A DNA stretch of 64,000 nucleotides from Corydoras sp. C115 (Eukaryota; Chordata; Actinopteri; Siluriformes; Callichthyidae): contig JAFMOC010000072.1 in NCBI GenBank assembly GCA_019802505.1, positions 3,676,501 through 3,740,500 on the forward strand, read 5' to 3'. Both the position numbers and the translations under genes were made by a program. The notes under the pieces are model-generated. The model saw only the letters and a list, made by a program, of their open reading frames with translations. It was not told the origin of the DNA and made no database searches. Of the stretch, positions 50,452-59,423 are shown one piece after another (position 1 is the first letter of the stretch; the number at the start of each line of letters is the position of its first letter).

Positions 50452-50790
50452 CCGGGCGGCACTAAAGGTGGCTTAGTGGTTAGCACGTTCGCCTCTCAGC
50501 ACTAGGGATTCCCAGGTCGAATCCATGTTCTCCCCGTGTCCGCGTGGGTTTTCTCCGGGTTCTCAGGTTTCCTCCCACAGTCCAAAAACATGGATCAAGT
50601 CAATTGAGTTCTCCAAATTGCCCCATATATAGTGTGTATGTCTGTGTGTGTGTGTGCCCAGCAATGGATTGGCGCCCTGTCCTGGGTGTATCTGCCCAGC
50701 GCCTGAAACGTTCTTCCCTGGATGGGCATGGGGAACCCCCCCGCAACCCTAATATAGGATAAAGCGGAAGATAATGGATGGATATATTTG
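50452..50790 (+). mobile_element. SINE, nearly full length
   Basis: Head with a small insertion (GGCGGCACTAAAGGTGGCTTAG), a damaged B-box (CCCAGGTCGAATCC) and a tail GGATAAAGCGGAAGATAATGGATGGAT. The tail is identical over 18 bases to the end of the RTE LINE at 8225-8248. Confidence 0.85.
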
Positions 50791-50849
50791 TAAACCCTTT
50801 AGAATTCTTTTAGAATATAATACACATCTTGATTTATGAGGACCTCAGA

Positions 50850-51360
50850 AAAAGAATTGTTGATGCTAATTAGGACTTTAAACAACAATGGTGTTCATAG
50901 AAAATGGCACTGCTCTCCAAAATAAACATTGCCTCTTGTTTGCAGTTTGCTAAAAATCTTGTGAAAAGGCCCAAAGGATAATAAGAATGTTTTGTGGACA
51001 GATGCGACCACAATAGATTTTTACATTCCTGCATAAGAACTTTATTTCATTTGGTAAACATGGTGGTGATCTCATGATTTGGGCCTGTTTTCTCGCATCT
51101 GGGCCAGGGCAACTTGCCATTATTGAAGGAACAATTAATTCTGAATTCTATTATAGAACTCTAAAGGAAAATGTCAGGACATCTGTTAATGAACTTAATC
51201 TCAGGAGGTGTGACAAGCAGCAAGAGAATGGCCCTAAGCACACAAGACGATTCACCAAAGAATGGTTAAAGAAGGAATTCTGAAAGCAATGTTTCACATT
51301 CTTTTGCCACTCACAAATACTTTATGTAATATTGAATCATTTTACTTAATAAATATAGTG
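50850..51360 (+). mobile_element. Tc1-like transposase relic
   Basis: The frame 51074-51283 reads MIWACFLASGPGQLAIIEGT and ends KHTRRFTKEWLKKEF, the middle of a Tc1 transposase with the second catalytic Asp position altered (QQENGPKHT). The first Asp region (FCGQMRPQ) is broken. Termini not recognised. Confidence 0.65.
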
Positions 51361-51845
51361 TAATATTGGTGTCTCATTTGTTTAATTGGGATTTCTTTAT
51401 CTACTTTCAGGTATTATGTGAAAATCTCATGATGACTTGGGTCAAATTCATGCAGAAATATGAGTGCTACAAACATAAGCAGAGACTCAACCTTCCTAAT
51501 TTACAGACTGTTGGGCCCCCTTTCATCATGCAAAAGATTCAGAATAATTAATACTTTTTTCCTAGAGGGTAAATTACACCTTTAACCAAAACACACACAC
51601 ACACATGTGTATGCCAAAAATGAATGAAGTATATTCCTCCTAGTATGTTCTCTGTACAAACAGCTCCCAGTCTGTTTTATATGTTCCCGGAATATTTATG
51701 TAGAACTGGTCCAGTATATTTTTTTATCTGTAGTTTGGCCATATCAGTCTTTAAGCAGTCTGTATGGTTAAAATTTGTTGCTATAATCACAGCTTCCTTG
51801 AGATGTCCATTCAGCATTTCAGCATAATACAACATTTCTAGAACT
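51361..51845. other. Intergenic; short L1-like pieces
   Basis: Forward frame pieces at 51410-51550 (ENLMMTWVKFMQKY) are reminiscent of fish L1 ORF2 but too short to assign. (AC)n at 51593-51605. Confidence 0.3.
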
Positions 51846-51849
51846 AACT

Positions 51850-52335
51850 AAATATTACATTTATATACATTTAGTCATTTAGCAGATGCTTTTATCCAAA
51901 GTGACTTACAAATGAGAACAAGTCAGAAGTTATGCACAAAACCAACTACACTGTAAAATCATCAAACCTGATTGTTATTTGATGTCATGCCCCCCCTCTT
52001 TTTAAAATTTTTTTTTTATAACAGGTATTTGTTAAAAAGATGCGTCTTCAGTAGGTTCTTAAAACTGCTTAATGATTCTGCCTTACGGACAGAGTTGGGA
52101 AGATCGTTCAACCATTTTGCAGTGGTGAACACCACAGAGTGAGAATTAGCTCCTCAGTGAGGTGGAATCGCCAGGCGGCAATCATTACTGGAGCGAAGTG
52201 ACCGAGTCGGAGTGTATTTTGCAAAGCTAGAGTGAAGGTAGCTTCCTTCAAAGTCGACTGGTTCTGTCTCGCAGACACCGCAGTCTCCACCCAAATGGCA
52301 GTAGGCTGAAGGAGCCCGTATTGCAGAGGGCTTTA
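51850..52335 (-). mobile_element. L2-type LINE 3' end, minus orientation
   Basis: Starts with the reversed tail ACATTTAGTCATTTAGCAGATG. Minus-strand coding remnants include TLRLGHFAPVMIAAWRFHLT. It corresponds to the plus-strand copy at 52900-53350, giving facing arms of about 400 bp. Confidence 0.75.
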
Positions 52336-52339
52336 TAAT

Positions 52340-52870
52340 TAAGGTGAATTTTGTGTAGGTCTAGCAGTGAGAGTAGCTGCTCTTATGATGCACTGGAGGG
52401 TCTTGCGGCAAGGCGCAGTACAGACACTGTACCACACAATCATACAGCTGGTCAGAATACTCTCTATGGCCCCACTGTAAAAGGTGCACATGTTGGAGGT
52501 CTGGGTTTTGGCTCTTTTCGGTTTGCAGAGGAAGTAAATGTGCTGGTGAGCTTATTGACAACATACTTGGTCGGGTGCTAAGGGACTGTGCAGGGGAACT
52601 CATGTCTTCACAGTTTGTTGTGGCGGTAGTCAGACTGAAAAGCTTCTGATTTTTTAACAGACATCTTTTTACATCTCGTTGAGTCAAGCTATTGTATCAA
52701 TCTGCTTCAAAATCACCACCATTGGTGATGCAGTGTTGTTGCTCGAGGAAAGGTCCTCTGAGTCATACACTCCCAGGAACTTGGTGCTGCCCACTCTCTC
52801 CACAGAGCATTCAATAGCAGTACGGTCAAAGGATTATGCTGAGTATGCTATTTCCTGAAGTTGACAACAA
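52340..52870 (-). mobile_element. Rex1/CR1-type LINE fragment
   Basis: Minus-strand reading gives MCTFYSGAIESILTSCMIVW and, further upstream, FLGVYDSEDLSSS, the C-terminal region of Rex1/Babar-type reverse transcriptase ORFs. Frames are broken. A second fragment lies at 53360-53640. Confidence 0.65.
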
Positions 52871-52899
52871 TTATTTATTATCTGAACTTACAGAACCAT

Positions 52900-53350
52900 T
52901 TCTGGATCTTCCCCCTCTTACCTTCACTCTATCTTTTCAAAATACACTCCGACTCGTTCACTTCGCTCCAGTGATGATTGCCGCCTGGTGATTCCACCTC
53001 ACCGAGGAGCTAATTCTCATTCTGTGGCATTCACCACTGCAAAATGGTGGAACGATCTTCCCAACTCTGTCCGTAAGGCAGAATCTCTAAACAGTTTTAA
53101 GAAACTACTTAAGACGCATCTATTTACCAAATTTACCAAATACCTGTTATCAAAAAAAAAATAAAAAAAATAAAAATAAAAAAAGGGGGGGGGGGGGGCG
53201 CAGCTTCGAATAACAATCAGGTTTGATGAATTTACAGTATAGTTGGTTTTCTCCATGGCTTCTGACTTGTGGTGTTCTCATTTGTAAGTCGCTTTGGATA
53301 AAAGCGTCTGCTAAATGACTAAATGTAAATGTAAATGTAAATGTAAACTT
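52900..53350 (+). mobile_element. L2-type LINE 3' end, plus orientation
   Basis: Coding remnants FAPVMIAAW-equivalent at 52960-53000, then ending with an internal A-rich/G-run block (53148-53199) and the tail GTCGCTTTGGATAAAAGCG, CTAAATGACTAAATGTAAATG with four TAAATG units. It appears inserted into the Rex1 fragment. Confidence 0.75.
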
Positions 53351-53359
53351 ATTCATGTT

Positions 53360-53640
53360 AAGAGACAGATTGTTGTAGCCGCACCACAGGACCAGGCCGC
53401 TAACCAGGGAGGCTGGAAGGACAGACTTGATGTGCTTCATGAATAGCCATTCGAAGCACTTCTTAAGGAGGGGGATGAGTGCCACCTGGCGTCAGTCTGA
53501 AAAGTTCCTTTTCCTGACAACATACCTGGTCCGGTGCTAAGGGACGGTGCAGGGCAACTTTACAGACATTTTAATATCTCGCTGAGTCAGGCTGTTGTCA
53601 CAATCTGCTTTAAAAGCCACCATCATCATACCAGTCCCAA
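53360..53640 (-). mobile_element. Rex1-type LINE fragment, second piece
   Basis: GACAACATACCTGGTCCGGTGCTAAGGGAC at 53517 repeats 52557-52590 in the same orientation, so either the Rex1 piece was duplicated or two copies lie here. Confidence 0.55.
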
Positions 53641-54420
53641 CCAAAGCAGCATCTTCCTGTCTAAATAGACTTGATTAGCTGCTAGCCAAGCTCGGATACC
53701 TCTGCGCTTAACCTGCTTTAACTGTATTAATAATCTATTTTGTGATCTCAGTTAAAGTATTGTAAAATTATCTGACAAGTAAAGGCTACTAATGCATTGG
53801 TACAGAATTACTAGTATGTGTATGTACATTTTAAAAGCCAGGGTGCTATGTGGTGTTTGTGTAAAATTTATTAAGAAAAACAATTGTAATACAGTAGAAT
53901 TAGGGTGTTACAAAATATCATTAATTGAAAACATTTCTATTCTATCTATTTAACATTTCTATCCAGAGCTGTAAGTAACCTTTACTTCAAAATATGGTCC
54001 GTTAAATTTACTAGCAGTTTTTTTTTAAAGTAAATCCTAATCCATATTTTTGATGAAATGATATGAGTGACATTGTGAGTACAGAAACAGTAAGACTGAT
54101 ATGAGAATCGAGATACATGATGCAGTGAATAAGATCGACGTATACACTAAATGACACGTTAAATAACAGTAAAATAGATGTTGTGCGAAAGGACAACATA
54201 GAGGTAGTGTAAGCGAAGGGCAAAAGGGGTAGAGCAATGAGAGGACAGACACCTGCACTGTGCTACACTGCGCTGTATGGTATACTGTTCCTGTATGGTA
54301 CAGCACTAAGCTGTTACACAGGAGGATGCGGGAAAACATCTCGGTCACGTCCCGCCAAGAGGGTGAGAAGCCCGTGTGTATACGTGTATGTGTGTGTCTT
54401 TGCGCGTGTGGTTCCGCAGT
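53641..54420. other. Intergenic sequence, nothing recognised
   Basis: AT-rich to about 54180, then rising GC and CpG content. No clear coding exon. Confidence 0.4.
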
Positions 54421-54423
54421 GTA

Positions 54424-54468
54424 ATGTATCGGGATATCCCGGTGTGCGACTTCCACACGCTGGTCAAG
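54424..54468 (+). CDS. Candidate small first exon (low confidence)
   Basis: In a locally CpG-rich block (54290-54470), ATG at 54424 opens MYRDIPVCDFHTLVK and runs exactly to a strong donor, AAG followed by GTAAGA at 54469. I do not recognise the peptide. It could be the 5' exon of the GPCR transcript: splicing to the acceptor at 59311 would keep the frame open for 36 further codons and end at a TGA at 59421, inside the GPCR coding sequence in another frame. It could equally be a chance ORF. Confidence 0.2.
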
Positions 54469-54469
54469 G

Positions 54470-55079
54470 TAAGAACAAAATTAATTCGTAATTACTGCAC
54501 CCTTTCTCTTTCTGTTTCTTTGTTATTTTCTGTGTAAGTGCGCGTTAAGGCAGGTGATCAGACTGTGACTCCACCAAGATATTTTCTTTTATTGATGTCT
54601 CTGCACCCCGGTTTTGTGCGTGTGCACTCCGGCAAGCACATATCCAAATTCAACACACGGGATTAGCCAGTATTCTCTAAACAGTGAATCCGTCGCCATT
54701 GTGCTGCGTCCCGTCCCACAGTGGTACCACGAGCACAGACTGCGCTTATCCCTTTATTCTGATCTGAGCACCGAACCGCATCTGTAACCAAATCATATGC
54801 TGATTCGTCTCGCGCACATGGAGAATGCGACCACAACACGTGAGGGATGCACGTTTTTTTATTGATACTCAGTTGCGTTTTTAGTAAAATATGTTAAACT
54901 TGGAAAGCAAATAAATCGGGAGGCTTGTTATTGGCTAAAATGGAACTGAAGTTCGTTTACCAGCTGACACCTTAACTCAAATTAAAGTTGTTTTTAAGAA
55001 TGTTGTTTTTCTAACTAATACATTTTATGTTTAATAAGACAACAATATGACAGCACTTTAGGAAATTATATACTCAGCG
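54470..55079. other. Intron or intergenic sequence, nothing recognised
   Basis: Moderately CpG-containing up to about 54860, AT-rich after; no coding frame recognised. Confidence 0.4.
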
Positions 55080-55400
55080 ATGAGTATCCAGGTTTAGAAT
55101 TCCGATCTGGCTGAGTTTTCATGTTCTCCTCGTGTCCTCGGATTTTCTCTAGGTTCTCCAGTTTCCACCCACAGCCCAAAAACAGTTTATTAAGGTAAAC
55201 TGAATGCTCTAAATTACCAAACATAGAGTGTGTTTGTGTGTGTGTCTGTGTTAGAGAGTATGACCAGCAATTAACTGGTGCCCTGGCCTTTGTATCTGCC
55301 CAGTGCCCGAAATGGCCTCCTGGGCTTGGGGTCCTCTCCTGGGCTTGGGTACCCCCCCCCCCCCTGTAACCCTAGTACAGGATTAAGATAATTAATTAAT
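55080..55400 (+). mobile_element. SINE, degraded, head missing
   Basis: AGAATTCCGATCTGGCTGAG, TTCATGTTCTCCTCGTGTCC, GCCCAGTGCCCGAAATGG and a tail TACAGGATTAAGATAATTAA follow the SINE order. A (C)n expansion sits at 55350-55362. Confidence 0.7.
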
Positions 55401-55407
55401 TAATTAA

Positions 55408-55590
55408 TGTTTGCTCTATATTGCCCCTATATAGAGTGTGATTCTGTGCCCAGTGATGATTTCTGTTCTGGGTGTATCTGCCCATTGCCTGAAATATCTA
55501 CACCCCCCCCCCACCACCACCACCACCACCACCACGATCCTGGTCTCTATAGGATTAGGCAGGAGATAATGAAAATGAGAATTGTAATAA
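55408..55590 (+). mobile_element. SINE 3' fragment adjacent to the previous copy
   Basis: TATTGCCCCTATATAGAGTG, GTGCCCAGTGATGATTTCTG, GGGTGTATCTGCCCATTGCC and the tail AGGATTAGGCAGGAGATAATG. A (CCA)n run at 55510-55534 replaces the normal C-rich block. Confidence 0.7.
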
Positions 55591-55747
55591 TGAGAAAGAA
55601 AAAATGACTGGAATATCAGCTTGAAGAAGGGACTGAGTAAGAATGATGAGGAGAAGGAGATTTAAAGCATATGCCTCCAGCGATTTTAAAACTTAGCATG
55701 CACCAGTTTTCTTTCTGTTTCCTCTTTATTCTGCTTGAGGTGTACCT

Positions 55748-55815
55748 CTTACATATACATTTACATTTAGTCATTTAGCACTTTTATCCAAAGTGACTTT
55801 CAAATGAGAACACCA
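55748..55815 (-). repeat. L2-type LINE 3' tail fragment
   Basis: ACATTTACATTTAGTCATTTAGC and TTTTATCCAAAGTGAC, the conserved L2 tail in reverse. Confidence 0.65.
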
Positions 55816-56407
55816 CAATTCAGTAGTTACTTCTACTCAATGGTTTCATCTCAGTACATTAAATCTCTTATATAGTATAAATAAAATAATCAATACTAAA
55901 GCAGAACCCAAAGACCCATTCTACACTTCTGAATATATACTCTTGGCAGGGTAACCCTTTTATTACACCAGGCAATAAACTTTAGCTTCTACCTGTCTAT
56001 AATCAGCTGGACCATCCTGAGCATGGATATCCTGAGTACTTCAAATTTGGGATTTTCTCTAAATATTTTCTGATCACACATTTAGACCTACAGCCCAGTT
56101 GCCATGGTAACAGCCATGACAGAAATGGGATCTGCTTATTTATTTATATGTTTAAGGAGTTGTGTTGAATGGTGGCAAAAATGCGGCAACAATAAAGAAT
56201 GCACTAATTTTCATTAACTTCCAAATTATCCAAGTAACTCAGAGTAGCAAGGGGCTTGTTTTCACTTATTTATATTAAGTAATTTGGTCATACCTTATTG
56301 TTTTTGGGTGTGGAGACAAAAATGTGTGTTTTACTATTTTTTTTAAATCAGACAATTTTATTTTATGTTTATGAGAATAGATTCACCTAAACAAAAGAAA
56401 ATCAGAC
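55816..56407. other. Intergenic sequence, nothing recognised
   Basis: AT-rich, no recognised feature. Confidence 0.45.
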
Positions 56408-56685
56408 AGCACACAGTGTTTGGGCAGCGGGCAGATACACCCAGGACAGGGTGCAAATCCATTGTTGGTCAGACACTTACATAGACACATACTATATAGG
56501 GGCAATAAAGAGAGTCATTTTACTTGAATCCATGTTTTCGGATTTTGGGAAATACCGGAAAATGAAACCAGAAAACCCACGCAAACACAGAAAGAAAATG
56601 GAAACTCAACACAGATCAGGATTTGAACCTGGATCCCCTGTGCCAGGAGGCAAATTTGCTAACCACTAAGTCAATGTTATTTAAT
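56408..56685 (-). mobile_element. SINE, degraded, minus orientation
   Basis: GGGCAGATACACCCAGGACAGG at the left, GGATTTGAACCTGGATCCCC (B-box side) and GCTAACCACTAAGTCAATG (head) at the right. Confidence 0.8.
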
Positions 56686-57790
56686 GTTATTTATTTAGAT
56701 AAATGTGCCAAGTATGTAGACATCAAACACAAATTTAAAGTGTAACACATTATTAAAATATAAAGTGTAACACATTATTTTTCAGCATACATTTAAATAT
56801 ATACACAAATATTATAAGGAATATACAAATGTGATGATGATAACATTACAAATTATCTTTAATAAAAAAATGATGTCATCAACATATTATAGGAACTAAT
56901 TTCTTTCCTTTTCCCTTCCTTGTTTTTTTTTGCTTCTAGTCGCACCCCAGCTGGGGAAGAGTAGGTGGGCGCTGGTCTTGTGCTCTTAAAATCAAAATGA
57001 AGAATCTGTATTTGGTCCTTTTGAAGATGCCTTGCTTGAAGCCATTCTAGACCATGGTATTTTTCTACAGGATGATCCACCCTTCAGTCACAGGTATACA
57101 TTATTATCATTACTGTAATCCACAGTATGATGGGAAACTCCTTAAGTTGTTTGCATTGGAATTCCATTTTATAAGCACAGATACTGGCTTCTTATTTGGC
57201 TACTTGTCCCTCTGAAAACGTTTCTTTCATTTCTGACTTCAAGTTAGGGCTTTTCCCACGTAATAACCTCAACTTCTTATTCTGGTTCACAATTACCAGC
57301 AACATGAAGTCCAAGGAACACCATTTCTTTCTAAAATTAGGGAATATCTCTCCCCAATGTGGGTACTTTCATTATAGGAATGAGGAACACATTTATATTG
57401 GCAATACTAATAATTTCTTTTAAGATCATCTAAAGGTAATTTTAAATGTTTTAACTGTCATTTGTAATACTATGATGATACAAGATCACTATATACATCC
57501 ACAGATCCAGGAGAAGTTTAATGTTTAATGTTTTAGGATGAATAACTTGCCTAGTTAGTATGCTCTTGTGGCTTTAGCTATGTTGGGAAATCAAAACATT
57601 ATGAAAAACAAGGATGTCAACATCAGGGTACCATTAAGAAAAAAAATCTTCAGTAGCCTGACATTCTGTGATGGACATGATGTAAATTCTTTATGTTTCA
57701 TAGGTTTTGATATGGTAAATCCCCAACTTAGGGGTGAAGACTGTGAGTGGCGGCTTGGTATGTCTTCAAGTTCTAAAGGTATGAATAAAG
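56686..57790. other. Intergenic, short duplications only
   Basis: TAAAGTGTAACACATTATT is directly repeated at 56737 and 56760. Open frames at 57196 and 57568 show no recognisable domain or codon bias. Confidence 0.4.
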
Positions 57791-57791
57791 A

Positions 57792-57898
57792 TTTTACTTT
57801 GACGTTTTCTCTTTAATTTTGGTTTTATTAAATTTGTTAAACATGCAGTTTGACAAATTCAACAAAACCAAAATTAAAGACAACACATCAAAGTAAAA
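57792..57898. repeat. Imperfect palindrome, 44-bp arms
   Basis: The arm 57792-57835 and the reverse complement of 57855-57898 agree at 39 of 44 positions, with a 19-bp loop. A related single arm (TGTTGTCTTTATTTTTTGTTTG) occurs near 58037-58060, preceded by the same TTCTAAAGGTATGA words seen at 57770. This may be a small MITE or foldback element; class unknown. Confidence 0.75.
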
Positions 57899-57899
57899 G

Positions 57900-59107
57900 C
57901 ATGTAGTTGGTAATGTAGTCATATTTTTTGTATAATTTCCCATATTTTACAATATATTTGTGTAGACAGAGGTTGTGTGTATTTTAAAGTTGAAGGCAAC
58001 AAATTCTAAAGGTATGAGTAAGACTTTTTTTGCCGTGTTGTCTTTATTTTTTGTTTGACTGGATTGGGTTAAACTAAAGTATGTTTGACCTTGTCAGTTG
58101 GGGGAATATTTTGCAATATTTTGGATTTGATGTATTAGATCGTGCATGCTATTAGATGTATCTAAATGAGTTTTTAAGTTGTTAATTTAAACAAAAGTAA
58201 CAGAAAATAAACCAGCTAAATAATAAGTAAATTAACTAAGGAAGATTAATAAAATGGAGGAACTAACAAAAGGTGTCAAAAAAAAGTTAAAAAGAGAGAG
58301 TAAGGCAAAACTTATAATATCGGAGTTTCTGCATTTTGTTTCTTTTAAACCGCATCTGGTCAGCAGTGCATGGATGCTATTGTCCACAGAGATGTAATCT
58401 TTTACTGATACCTACTCACACTGTCACACATTATATTCATTTTATGATGTTCCTCTATAAATTATGTTCAAAACAACCAGAATGCTAAAGACACTTCTTT
58501 AGATAATTTGTTGACGCTTAACGCTTAACTTGCCCAAACTACCATAAAATATTTTATTACGCAGAAGCTCTATTTTTTACTTGTGTGCTGATAAACATGA
58601 AGCATTAGCACAACTTCACTAATAAAAATTCTGTTTGATCAATATCTGGTATATCATCCAAACACTTGTTGAATGTTTTTGTGGGCTTGGAAAATTAAAA
58701 CCAATGTCATATTAAATTAAAGCAAAACCTTAAACAATTATAATTTAAAATAAGCCCGGTAATTGAATATAGTATATTTATTTACAAAAAAGTAAATCTG
58801 TGTTCTGCATTTACAAGCCACTTTATATAAGTACACTCTTTTTTCTGCAGTGATTGTTGTTCTACAATTACATACAAGACAGAGCTGAACTTGGCCTGCA
58901 TTAGTGAAAAACACACTCAAACTACCACTACAACATTTGTGTCACTGCAGCGCTAACACATATACCACCACAAACAAGCCGTGACCTTCAAAAAAAGTAA
59001 AGAGGTCCAACAACAGATATACTTCATTTTGCAGAACTACAATGTGCATCTAAATTGTAAACAGAACTTTGAATAAAAACAGAGAATAAAGAAACAAAGT
59101 GTGTGTG

Positions 59108-59115
<8 letters not shown>
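57900..59115. other. Intergenic sequence, nothing recognised
   Basis: Apart from the partial repeat of the palindrome arm at about 58005-58065, no feature is recognised. Confidence 0.45.

Positions 59116-59181
<66 letters not shown>
59116..59181. repeat. (TA)n microsatellite
   Basis: About 65 bp of TA, some 130 bp upstream of the acceptor preceding the GPCR ORF. Confidence 0.95.
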
Positions 59182-59185
<4 letters not shown>

Positions 59186-59295
59186 ATTTATTTTTTTTAT
59201 TACTGTAGAAAACAATTGGTCATTTCTGAAGTATTGCAAAACTGTTACAGTCACACAAAAAAGGGGCTGTTTTATATCTTGTCATTAAATCCTTT

Positions 59296-59311
59296 ATTCA
59301 TATTTTTTTCA
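59296..59311 (+). promoter_or_regulatory. Splice acceptor upstream of the GPCR coding exon
   Basis: TTCATATTTTTTTCAG is a good 3' splice site 86 bp before the start codon. The receptor probably has at least one upstream noncoding exon, with all coding sequence in the last exon, a usual layout for class A GPCR genes. Confidence 0.55.
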
Positions 59312-59331
59312 GGCCTGTAAAGCGGTCTCAT

Positions 59332-59423
59332 ATGAGTGGGTGGAGCATGACAGCTGGGTGGGGCTGGCGATGTGTTTGACTTTGCAAAGCAGTTTTCATG
59401 GAAACACATGGCAAAATTTCTGA
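59332..59423 (+). promoter_or_regulatory. Upstream ORFs in the GPCR leader
   Basis: ATGs at 59332 and 59347 are in frame with the receptor but stop at TGA 59377-59379. A third ATG, at 59370, is in another frame and runs over the receptor start to a TGA at 59421-59423 (17 codons). The overlapping one would be expected to reduce initiation at 59398 if it lies in the mature leader. Confidence 0.6.

Noticed and set aside
57568..57816. 82-codon frame upstream of the hairpin
   Set aside because: No homologue recognised, no splice or promoter context, AT-rich composition typical of random frames here.
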